A program made the translations under genes and the position numbers. From NCBI GenBank assembly GCA_000611775.1, contig KK106981.1, positions 5,272,927 to 5,336,926 of the forward strand: 64,000 nt of DNA, written 5' to 3'. How positions within the stretch are numbered: the first letter of the stretch is position 1; the number at the start of each line of letters is the position of its first letter. This document shows, piece after piece, positions 48,616 to 57,394 of the stretch. This DNA comes from Umbilicaria muhlenbergii. Taxonomy: Eukaryota; Ascomycota; Lecanoromycetes; Umbilicariales; Umbilicariaceae. The notes below the pieces were generated by a model. That model was given only the letters and a program-made list of their open reading frames with translations. It made no database searches and was not told the origin of the DNA.

Positions 48616-50609
48616 ATGGCAGCGGTCTCAGCACCGCATGACCGAGGCTCTTTTACGTCATCCAGAAGTCCGCAGAGAGATCAGGGCACATGGGACTTTG
48701 CGGTGCCAGTCAGTCATGAGGTAAGCTAGAGTCCAGGAGTCTTTCTCGTTCATCTATTCCCTGTGCACAAGTTAGAACACGCGACTGCCGCGGTGATAGA
48801 GTTGTTCAGCCACCAGAGCGCAATGTCCATAGCTTATTACTGTGCTGTTAGTATTGGCTTACGCTCCGTGAATTACAGCAGAGTAGAAATTTCTCCTTCC
48901 CCAAGTCTTACGCGTCAAACAACAATCATCCAGTACCAACACCAACCACGCGACAACAACCAAAGGAGGAACAACAACAACAGAGCGAGCGTCAAATAAG
49001 AAGTCACTATAACGATGGAGCTCCAGGACCGCAAGAGATTATCATAACACCCGATGCGCAAGGGCAGTCTGACAAGACGCAGCCCCAACTACAGTCAGGG
49101 CCGGCCCAGAACACAACTTCCACGTATCTGGTACCATACAAGACTGACGGCTTGGGACGAATACTGGCCGATGTCAGTAGAAGCGGCAGTGAGGCAGACA
49201 GCCTACTCGATCTTTACAGCCACCGAAGGAGTATGTTCAACCCCATGGAAGACAGTGAGCGCATCGGGGTGGTGGGAGAGCCTTACCTTGACGGTGAAGA
49301 GCTTGACAATTCGAGATGGATACATCGCGATAAGCTAGCAATGATCGAGAGCCAGGAGATGCAGCAGGCTGGGTTCAAACTACCGCTACCGGAAACGTCC
49401 AAGAGTTCGTCAAACCAGAGAAGAGACCATAGCCGCGACCAATACAGCAATGGCATCGGGCCGTCTTTCTCGGACGTACCGCAGGCTAGATCAGAAAAAT
49501 GGCAGAGGATGCAATCTCCATCACCTGAAGGACAAGAAGCAGAGGCCGAGGGCAACCATGCTCATTACAATCTCCGAGCTACTGAAGAAATCGCAGCGGA
49601 GTCGAGTGAAGACAACAGCACACAGCTCAAGTATAGGCAGCCTGGGATGCGTGCGAGCCCATCAAGAATACCGATATTGACATCAAGCCCTATACCCATT
49701 CCTCAAGAGCACCTGGAAAGGGATACACCTTTGCCACGAAGACACGGCGCTAGTGGAAACTGGAGCGGTGGAGACGAAGATGGGTTGGCAAATACTAAGA
49801 TCAGAAGGCGAAGTCAAAGCCTCGGAAGTCAAAAGCTTTTGAATGGCCGAGAGCATCCAAATGGTACACCAACGCCGAGGTCACGTCCTGTCAGCCGAGG
49901 ATTACCAACCCCGTCGGCCGTGAATCGTAAGACTTCCGTCAAGAATGGTCCTGTATCTGGCGGACGAAATACTTCTACAGCAAGCCGAGCGGTATCTGCC
50001 TCTCAGAAACCTCGTACAACGTCTGCTACCCATCGCAGCTCACCGACTCAGCGACCAACTACACGATCAGGACCTGATAGTCGGCCGTCGACTGCAGTCA
50101 ACCGACCTGAAGGCGATCCGCCTTGGCTAGCAACAATGTACAAGCCCGATCCGCGTCTACCGCAAGATCAGCAGATGTTACCAACACATGCCAAACGGCT
50201 GCAGCAAGAGCAGTGGGAGAAAGAAGGCAAATTCGGCACCACTTTTGATCGAGAATTCAACCCATTAACGGTACATACTCAGGACGGTTTACAACCCCCT
50301 TCGCCAGCTGGTGAAATCAAACCCAACGGGACGAAAGCCGACGACAGCCAGGCTTGGCCACTTAGGCCGGAACTAAGACCTCCTTCGGTGGATTCAAAAC
50401 CTGAAATTAGTAGCACGGATCCTAGCGGGTATAGTACCACGGAGCATGGCGGGTATAGCACCATCCCAAAGGTGCAGGGTATGCCTGGGACCCCCTCCCT
50501 CTCGAAAGCACCAAGCCCAAAACCACCACAGCAGCCGCTGCAGATGCAGGACCCGCCGAAGGAGAAGGCGATAAAAGAAAAGGGATGCGGATGTTGCGTG
50601 ATGATGTAG
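48616..50609 (+). CDS. Disordered fungal protein with C-terminal CaaX-like motif, 611 aa
   Basis: Exon 1 is 48616-48720 (MAAVSAPHDRGSFTSSRSPQ...) and exon 2 is 48879-50609, joined in phase 0 by a 158-nt intron with a GTAAGC donor and TACAG acceptor. Most of the protein is low complexity, rich in Ser, Pro, Gln, Arg and Thr. More ordered stretches are TYLVPYKTDGLGRILADVS (about residue 85) and the segment WLATMYKPDPRLPQDQQMLPTHAKRL. The protein ends KEKGCGCCVMM: the last four residues (CVMM) fit a CaaX prenylation box, with extra cysteines that could be palmitoylated and a basic/acidic Lys-Glu run before it. Membrane attachment is therefore likely but inferred. No catalytic domain is seen. The short GYSTTEHGGYSTIPKV repeat lies near the C-terminus. 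Confidence 0.75.
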
Positions 50610-51282
50610 TGGAGAGACTTTTGAGGCTGAAGTCTTTACTTCTTGTACATCTCTTGGACTTCCCAACTGATGTTCTGAAATGTATTAGGGCGTTGGCTTG
50701 TGTCCTACATAAGCTACCACATTGGAGTTGCTGCACTTTGAGCAGGTGGACTTGGATTGTGTGATGAGCCTGGTGCGTCCGGTGTCCAAGCGTGCTCTCG
50801 TGTTCAGCAAGCCTTTGACTGTTATTGAACCTTTTTTCGAGGCTGTAAGGACCTTTTTCATTTGGACATTACTGCATGTACATAATTTCCGTGTACAATG
50901 TTTGGAAACGGAGCACAACCTCAATGGCTCCGAGGACATTCCATTGTAGATTCATTATCTACGTGTCTCATATGAGAGGAGACGGGAAGAGATGCTTGAC
51001 ATTGTATAGTGGTGTCCATAGGATAGTATTATATGGACTTTGCCGTAGCGGCGAAGCATGAGGAATATGAATCAGGCGCAAGCCACCAAGCTCTAGGCAC
51101 GCAGACAATGATTGATATGCAAGAATCAATTCCGTATAGAAGTTTAAATCAAGGACTCTCAATGTAATTGAACAAGTTACCATAAACACCCAATAAGTGA
51201 CTGAGTTTAAAATATTGAAGCTAGCCATATCTTACCATCACCACCTCCAACTCCTACCCAAAAAATCCCACCACCCACAAAA
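50610..51282. other. Intergenic, no gene recognised
   Basis: The 3' flank of the CaaX-ended gene and the promoter of AIM18. The last 60 bp before the AIM18 ATG are C/A-rich. No gene or repeat seen. Confidence 0.4.
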
Positions 51283-52519
51283 ATGTCCAACAAATCCACC
51301 CTCCGCCTCCTCACCCACTCCCCTTCCCTCCGCCATCCCCCTCGCCCCCCCCGCGCCCCTCTCAGCCCTTTTCCTCACCACCGCCTCTTCGCCACCAACC
51401 ACCGCCCCTCTACGCCTCGATCCCACCCCACCCCCCCTCACAACCCCTTCGACCCCATCGCCGCCCACCGCTACGAAGCCGAACGCCGCGCCTACCACAC
51501 CCGCCGCATTATCTACAGCGCCGCCGGCGCCCTCGTCTGCGTCCTCGCGACCGTCGCCCTCGCCCAATCCGTCGACACCGTGCCGCCCAAAGCCCAGCAA
51601 TGCGATGCCGGGCCCGAGCGGCTGGAGCGGGGGAGAGCGATCGTGGGCGGGGTGGCCGGGGGAGCGGAGTTGAGGAAGGTGGGGGAGGGCGAGAAGCCGA
51701 AAGAGGAGAAGGGGGACGGGGACGACGGGGTCGAACAAGTCCCCACGGGGACGTCGACGATCCCGACATTCCCCAAGACGATCCGCCTGCCGGCGTCGGC
51801 GGCGAGTTCGCGCTCGACCGTGTCGGCGGCGCTGCCCGCGGGCACGGGGACGCGGGCCCCGGACGCGGAGTTCCAGCTCCTGGGGCTGGGCGTGCGCACG
51901 GTCTCCTTCCTCGGCATCCAGGTCTATGTCGTGGGCTTGTATGTCGCGACGGCGGATGTTGCGGTGCTGCAGCAGCAGCTGGTGAGGCGGGTGGCGGGCA
52001 CGGAAACGGCGACGACGCTCGTGGGGGGGGAGAAGGATCGGCTCCGGGAGTTGCTGATGGATGCCGAGGGCAGCGAAAGGGTCTGGGGGGAGGTGCTCAA
52101 GGAGGGCGGGGTCAGGAGTGTGTGGCGGATTGTGCCGACGCGGAATACGGATTTTGCGCACTTGAGGGATGGGTGGGTTAGGGGCATTACGGCGAGGAGT
52201 CAGCAGCGGAATGGCGGGGGCGGGGAGGTTGAGGATGCGGGGTTTGGGGCTGTCTCTTATACAGGGGGTGAAGAAGGGGAAGGTACTTTTGTTGGAGAGG
52301 GATAAGAGGGGGGGGTTGGGGGCGTGGGTGGAGGATGGGGAGGAGGGGGGGATGGTGAGGTTGGGGGAGGTGGGGGATGAGAGGGTGGGGAGGCTGGTTT
52401 GGTTGGGGTATTTGGCGGGGAGGAAGGTTAGTAGTGAGGGGGCGAGGAGGAGCGTGGTGGATGGGGTGATGGAATTTGTGGAGAGGCCGGTAGGCACGGT
52501 TGCTACGCAGGTTGTCTGA
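51283..52519 (+). CDS. AIM18: AIM18-like mitochondrial protein, chalcone-isomerase fold; frame broken
   Basis: The N-terminus is Ser/Arg/Pro-rich and presequence-like, followed by a membrane helix (RIIYSAAGALVCVLATVALA). The chalcone-isomerase-like domain begins with LLGLGVRTVSFLGIQVYVVG and continues to RNTDFAHLRDGWVRGITARS. Frame 1 stays open to 52305 but becomes nonsense after about 52240. The expected C-terminal part (VLLLERDKRGGLG, then RLVWLGYLAGRKV, then VVDGVMEFVERPVGTVATQV) is in another frame ending at 52519. The switch coincides with CTGTCTCTTATACA at 52250-52263, which looks like sequencing adapter (see findings). A 37-nt intron would also restore the frame but lacks a branch site and is shorter than any other intron here. 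The coding strand is C-rich before about 51600 and G-rich after. Confidence 0.82.
52250..52263 (+). other. 14-base match to Tn5/Nextera mosaic end (likely assembly artefact)
   Basis: CTGTCTCTTATACA equals the first 14 bases of the 19-base Tn5 mosaic end used as the Nextera adapter (CTGTCTCTTATACACATCT). It sits exactly where the AIM18 frame changes and within extreme G-rich sequence. By chance a given 14-mer is expected on the order of 0.0005 times in 64 kb counting both strands. Confidence 0.7.
52296..52420 (+). other. Dense G-run tract with G-quadruplex potential in AIM18
   Basis: The AIM18 coding strand carries many runs of three to seven Gs separated by one to eight bases (for example GGGGGG TT GGGGG, then GGG, GGGG and GGGGGGG). 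This fits the usual four-run G-quadruplex pattern several times over. It still encodes the conserved C-terminal frame. Confidence 0.6.
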
Positions 52520-52719
52520 GCTTTTGAGCATGGTTGCTGGGGTTAGGGCTCCAAATTTAGATTGAAGTCACGAGGGTTCGGTGTTTAAAGCAACCCAAGC
52601 TGCTGTGAACTACCCAGTATTTCACTAGGAGGACTTGTGAGTTGCGGGTCTTGATTGCGTAGGTTTCACATGTACAGTCAGGCGTTGTTCACGCCATCCA
52701 AATCCACAGGCTCCACCAC

Positions 52720-53171
52720 CTACGCAGCACCAGCCTCCTTCAACAAGCTCGGGAGCTCCTGTTTCTTCGCTTGCAGATCCGAATTTCCACCAATGTGCTG
52801 TTGCTTGATGAAGATGTTCGGTACGGTGCGCTGGCCGGTTATCTCATGGAGAGCGTCTTGCATCGCAGCACCATCGTCTAAGTTGTGTCGATTCAGCCTA
52901 TGCCGAATGACTGCGACAGGCACATCATGAAGGGTTTGGATGAGACATACCGACTTGATCCAGCTCTATGATTTCCGCTCTAGCGCCCATCTCGGTCAAC
53001 AGCTGCTTTGACGCTTTGCAGTATGGGCAGTACGACTTGCTGAAGACGGCTGCGGTACAAGATTATGAACATCAGCTACAGTCCATCCACTGGAAGCTTG
53101 AGTCTTGTGGGAAACGTACCAACAGCATTGTTGTCAATGATGCCTTGGACCTTGGTCTTTGCTGCGGACAT
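52720..53171 (-). CDS. Dithiol glutaredoxin (CPYC type)
   Basis: Exons 53171-53120, 53049-52951 and 52877-52720 join in phase to 102 aa, the standard length of a classical glutaredoxin. The active site is SYCPYC with Cys25 and Cys28. The cis-proline loop TVPNIFI and the glutathione-binding GGNSDL follow, with [16 protein letters not shown] just before. It reduces protein disulfides and glutathionylated thiols with glutathione in the cytosol and possibly in mitochondria. The frame is open upstream of the chosen Met (ISFLRRFFGSSVNPAA) and looks like a presequence, but no ATG is visible there; yeast Grx2 uses two starts in a similar way. The gene is convergent with AIM18, 200 bp away. Confidence 0.93.
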
Positions 53172-53984
53172 GGCGGCGGGGTTTACGCTGGACCCGAAGA
53201 ATCGGCGTAGGAACGAAATGATGGGCAACAGGTACGGGTGAACAGGTCGGTTTGGTAAAGTCTATGAGTTCGATTGATTTACTTATGTGTGGAGTTATCA
53301 GTGGATAGATTGATTCCTCATCTTCTAACAACGCCAAAGAAGCGACCCTTCTACCAAGCCACGCGGCACAAAGAAGCTAGCTCAGTCACGTGTAATCACT
53401 TGACTACGAGACTGCTCAGTGCTCAGTATGCTCAGGGGGCTGAGCACTGAGCACGCTGAGCAGCCATCTGAATAGAGATCTCTAAAGACAGTGCGCTCGT
53501 TACCACTGTCCTAGTTTAGACTTACCATCGTAGTCAACTTAGTATATTGATCCGCTCTATACTACGCTCCAGACTCCAGGTGCTCGTTTGGTAATCCTTA
53601 CCGTATACTTCCCACACAAGACCCAACCCTTGGACTAGTTCCTTCTAGGCTTGGCCTATCAGAGCAGTTCATAACACTCGTCTGCCACAATTGTAGGCAT
53701 TCTGCTTATGCAGTCTCATCGCTGGTTAGCATCGACACGAATAAGCGACATTCGTGATCAGCTGCTCTCAGTAAAGAGGTCATGAAGAACAACGACTTGA
53801 GTGCCCAATCATCATCAAGGCCATCCACTGTCATCCGGTGTCAGGATAATGCAGAGCCAATACAGGTCCGGGCCAGGAGCTGACTCTTGACATCTTTCAA
53901 GATTAGGCCACGTCGTGATCGGCCAATGTCAACCCCAGGCTTCTGTGTGTTCGAAGACTCATTCTTTAAAATACTTACTACAAA
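53172..53984. other. Intergenic with a heptamer-built hairpin
   Basis: About 0.8 kb upstream of glutaredoxin. It holds the hairpin at 53412-53463 (listed). The rest, 53464-53984, has no recognisable gene and may be remnant sequence ahead of the degraded MDR gene. Confidence 0.45.
53412..53463. repeat. Hairpin built from TGCTCAG / CTGAGCA heptamers
   Basis: The left arm is CTGCTCAG, TGCTCAG, TA, TGCTCAG. The loop is GGGG. The right arm is CTGAGCA, CTGAGCA, CG, CTGAGCAG. It folds into a stem of 22 paired bases in three blocks separated by two 2-base bulges. Three direct heptamer copies on each side make it a tandem repeat and an inverted repeat at once. Confidence 0.8.
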
Positions 53985-55091
53985 TTGCTGTTAATTTCTG
54001 AACTACCCACCACAAATTGTGGGTGGTGTAAAGGATATTTCACTCCTACCAAGGGGCTGGCAGCTGAGGTGTACTCGCATAACAATCCAGAAGGAGGATC
54101 CGCCCGTGAAGGGCAGGATACAGAAAGAGCCAGTAGCCTTCTCCGGCGGTCGTCCTCAGCTTTCCTGTGGACTGTGGCAACGCAAGCGATGGCACGCAGC
54201 TTGGTACAAAACATGAGGACAGCATCTTGCAACGCTCAGACCACTGTCATCTGCGGTAATCAGGTTGTGGACGTTCACCCCTCCCTGGCCGATGTCTACA
54301 GCATCGGTGATCGTGTCATTGGCGCAGCCGCATGTTTGAATAGGAAAGACGGCACGTACTGTTACTCCGCCTTCCAAGAGTATGTGGTTCTGAAGTTGCC
54401 CTCCATTGCCAAAATTCCGAAAGAGGTGGCATACGAGGATGCCGCGGTGTTGCCACTGGGGATCAATACCGCCGCCAGCTGTTTGTTTATGGATGAGACC
54501 CTTGGGCTCAAAGCGCCATCCATTGATGGCACCAAAGCCAGTCAAGGCAAGACGCTCTTGGTTTGGGGTGCCAGTAGCAGTGTAGGCTCTTGCGGCGTGC
54601 AAATGGCCACTCACGCCGGGTACGAGGTTGTGGGTGTGGCGAGTAAGAGAAATCATGAAATGGTCAGAGGCTTGGGAGCGAGCATGTGCTTTGATCAGAG
54701 TGATCCAACTCTTGTTGATGATATTGTGACATACTTGAATGGTAAAGAGGTAGTCGGGGCATACGATGCCATTTCTAATGATTCAACTTTGAATGCCATT
54801 TGCGAGATCCTAGACAGAAGCGGCGGGAGGAAATTAGTGGCGTCGGTGATGCCAGGTGCAGAAGAGAAGGCAACGAAAGGAGTGAAAATCATAACAAACT
54901 TTGCCACGGACATGGCTAGCAATGAGTTTTTCAAGGCCATTTGGCAATGGCTTAACAAAGCCATGGAGGAGAACAGGATAAAGTATATGCCACAGTCGGA
55001 GGTCGTTGGAAAAGGACTGGAGCATGTGCAGCAGGCTGTTGATCTGTTGGCGAAAGGAGTCAGTGCGAAGAAGCTGGTCATGTCGATGTGA
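53985..55091 (+). CDS. MDR-family (zinc-binding-dehydrogenase-like) reductase with degraded N-terminus
   Basis: The frame is open over 368 codons, but there is no in-frame ATG before 54189. From VYSIGDRVIGAAA (about residue 105) onward the protein is a normal medium-chain dehydrogenase/reductase. It has EDAAVLPLGINTAASCLF, the NADPH-binding LLVWGASSSVGSCGVQMA, and YEVVGVASKRNHEMVRGLG. It ends with the usual LEHVQQAVDLLAKGVSAKKLVM. The expected N-terminal GroES-like domain matches only in patches: NPEGG near the start, then TTVICGNQVVDVHPSL where TVLGxDVAGEVVEV would be expected. It may be a decaying gene, a frameshifted sequence, or one with unseen N-terminal exons. The C-terminal two-thirds looks intact. 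Such enzymes reduce quinones or enoyl substrates; the substrate is unknown. Confidence 0.65.
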   Translation: MLLISELPTTNCGWCKGYFTPTKGLAAEVYSHNNPEGGSAREGQDTERASSLLRRSSSAFLWTVATQAMARSLVQNMRTASCNAQTTVICGNQVVDVHPSLADVYSIGDRVIGAAACLNRKDGTYCYSAFQEYVVLKLPSIAKIPKEVAYEDAAVLPLGINTAASCLFMDETLGLKAPSIDGTKASQGKTLLVWGASSSVGSCGVQMATHAGYEVVGVASKRNHEMVRGLGASMCFDQSDPTLVDDIVTYLNGKEVVGAYDAISNDSTLNAICEILDRSGGRKLVASVMPGAEEKATKGVKIITNFATDMASNEFFKAIWQWLNKAMEENRIKYMPQSEVVGKGLEHVQQAVDLLAKGVSAKKLVMSM

Positions 55092-55222
55092 GCTTCCTTA
55101 CCGTATTCTGCGATTGGAATTGATAGAAACTCTCCTATGGTACAAGCAATGCTCACACGAAGTACTTTAAAGGAAACTCAACTCAACATGCACCCACCTG
55201 GCATGCTCTCCCACAGCGCTGA

Positions 55223-55607
55223 TTACATGCCTTTCTTGTCGAGGTCTGTGATCAATCTTCGGGTCTTGTGAGGAGATTGAGACTCTACTTTTCTCTTGGC
55301 GTTGCGGCGTCGTCTGTTGACTGCAGACGGTGAGTGACATCGATAATGGACAGCTAGAACCGTAGTATAGATATAAAGGGACTACTGACGACTCTCCTGT
55401 ATTCTTGGGCTCTTGCGCATGTGCCCAGTTGCGTCTTCGTCTTTGGAGCCACGAAGCCGCTTGCCTATATACAGTCAGCGACGTCAAGATCTGGAAGGAT
55501 GAAAAAGTGCTCTCACGGTTTGGCTGATCTGGCCCGACCTGCTTGTCAGGTTTGGTATGGTCTCTTCGCGCTCGGCCAGTGTGTCGCTTCGTAACGACAG
55601 CTTTCAT
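55223..55607 (-). CDS. Tentative small, very basic protein, 87 aa, three exons
   Basis: Exons 55607-55517, 55464-55390 and 55320-55223 join without a phase break. The first intron is 53 nt with a GCTGAC branch and TATATAG acceptor. The second has a GTCAGT donor and CTGCAG acceptor. The product begins MKAVVTKRHTGRARRDHTKP and contains SLNRRRRNAKRKVESQ, ending LITDLDKKGM. About a third of the residues are Lys or Arg, suggesting nucleic-acid or ribosome binding. I do not recognise a family; comparison with small ribosomal proteins in memory gave no convincing match. A longer single frame (146 codons) exists if nothing is spliced. This could be a chance model. Confidence 0.35.
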
Positions 55608-55933
55608 ATTGATTGGTAGCGGGAGGGGATTTGGATCTTTTCATAGTTCGGACGGGAGAGACAATGATTCCTTTGGAAGTGGAATGAGAAGCGGGGTTTG
55701 CGGAGGTTGCAAAACTGTCGTGGGCGGCTGGCATCAGTCGTCGAGAACCAACCATTTGCCATAGTCAATCACGCAATCCTATGCCATAGTTAATCACGCA
55801 ACCCTATGCTGATCCTTACGGAAACGCCAAGAAGCAAGATAAATGACGCCATACCGTACGTCCAGAACATCAACAACAGCACTGTTGTCTGCTTTTCATG
55901 ATATGGTGTTTGCATAGTATTACAAGACAGCTA

Positions 55934-55965
55934 CCTCGCACTGGCCGTGATTGCCTTTTGCCTGG
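55934..55965 (+). repeat. 32-bp dispersed repeat, copy B
   Basis: The same 32-bp segment as at 431-462, with one mismatch and the same orientation. The flanking sequence is different. See copy A. Confidence 0.6.
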
Positions 55966-56318
55966 TTTTGGCTTGAGTGATACTATGAGTGAGTTTCCCG
56001 TTGAGAATTCAGATTTTCTAGCACGTGACTAGGTAATCCATGTGAATCATACCTTGGCGGCTTGCCTCAGTTAACTCAGACCCATTGCGAAGAACATGGC
56101 TGCGCCACAACTAGTCCTTTTCAAGGACTTCTTCTCCACGTTATTGATAATTACAGGCTGAAATCACTTCCAGACATGTAATTTAAGTTTAGTGCAATGC
56201 TCAAATATTTCTGCTGTGTACATCTGAGAAATACTTGTTTTCTATTTAATAATCAAAAACATAAACAAACTTCTCACACGTTGAGAACTTATCTCTTTAC
56301 ACTTATTTTCTATCACTG

Positions 56319-56682
56319 CTCTGCTGCCTTTTCTGCTGTCTTTTCTGCTGTTTTCTCTGCTGTTTTCTCTGCTGTTTTCTCTGCTGTTTTCTCTGCTGTT
56401 TTCTCTGCTGTTTTCTCTGCTGTTTTCTCTGCTGTTTTCTCTGCTGTTTTCTCTGCTGTTTTCTCTGCTGTTTTCTCTGCTGTTTTCTCTGCTGTTTTCT
56501 CTGCTGTTTTCTCTGCTGTTTTCTCTGCTGTTTTCTCTGCTGTTTTCTCTGCTGTTTTCTCTGCTGTTTTCTCTGCTGTTTTCTCTGCTGTTTTCTCTGC
56601 TGTTTTCTCTGCTGTTTTCTCTGCTGTTTTCTCTGCTGTTTTCTCTGCTGTTTTCTCTGCTCTTTTCTCTGCTGTTTTCTGC
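56319..56682. repeat. 12-bp minisatellite, about 30 copies
   Basis: A tandem array of GCTGTTTTCTCT, with slightly variant first copies and one variant near the right end (GCTCTTTTCTCT). The unit is a multiple of three with no stops in five frames, so it makes long open frames: Ala-Val-Phe-Ser on plus; Arg-Glu-Asn-Ser, Gln-Arg-Lys-Gln and Thr-Ala-Glu-Lys types on minus. The copies are almost identical, so the array expanded or homogenised recently. Confidence 0.95.
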
Positions 56683-57394
56683 GCGCGCAAGTTTTGTGCA
56701 TGTTATGCACATCACTATGCAGAAGTTATGCAAAATCTCTACATTTTCATCACACAGAAGATTCAGTGCTAGGGATTTCTATATAACTCAGTCTGAAGGC
56801 TGCTATCAATGAGTTTAAATGGCGAAGCAATTTTGAGAGAGTGTGACCGTCTAGTTTTTGAGATATAAGATGACTGTTTTGAACTGAAAAGTGCACTCTG
56901 TGAAGACTTAAGAAACTGTTCAATAACAAGACACTTTTTGGAAATACTGACTACAGCATTAGATAACGCGGCCATTATATAATCTATTACAGTTGTAACA
57001 TTGAATAACAAAATTGTGGTTGATTTTGTGTGACTGTTGTGCCTCCATGACTTGAGATTTTGACATGAAGCGTTTTCTACATACAGTCATAATGAGTGTG
57101 TGTACAGCTAAACGAAGCGTTTTCTGGCCTGTTTTTAGAATTACGCCCTCAGACCCTCCCCGGAAAACGCACGTAGTAAGCAGTTTTCGCTAAGCCACAG
57201 GCTAGCGAGGGGTGGTCTGAGTGACTGAGGCAATTGGCGGCTTGAAAGATGATCAGGTATGGTAGGTGCAAGTACCTTATGCAACTTCATTTTGTCATCG
57301 TTTCGACTGCTGCGTGCTGGCTTCGAGAATTACTTCTACATGAAAATGCCTCATCAATCTCTTCAAGTGACAAATACCCGCTGCAATCGCAGTG

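Larger units (their letters stand above)
55608..57394. other. Gene-free, AT-rich region with a large minisatellite
   Basis: About 1.8 kb upstream of the metallophosphoesterase gene. It includes copy B of the 32-bp dispersed repeat (55934-55965) and the 12-bp minisatellite at 56319-56682. From 56690 to 57130 it is notably AT-rich, with GAAGCGTTTTCT occurring twice (near 57068 and 57115). No credible gene; long open frames across the array are a repeat artefact. Confidence 0.5.

Noticed and set aside
52229-52265. A 37-nt intron restoring the AIM18 frame
   Set aside because: Phase would fit, but it is shorter than every other intron in the window, lacks a branch site and would contain the adapter-like 14-mer. 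Assembly fault preferred.
51238-52497. 419-codon minus-strand frame across AIM18
   Set aside because: Antisense to a conserved gene. Its length is due to the extreme GC skew, which removes stop codons on the opposite strand.
56197-56772. 191-codon frame encoding an Ala-Val-Phe-Ser repeat membrane-like protein, and three minus-strand repeat frames
   Set aside because: The 12-bp tandem unit is stop-free in several frames, so open frames arise automatically. No conserved flanking domain or splice structure.
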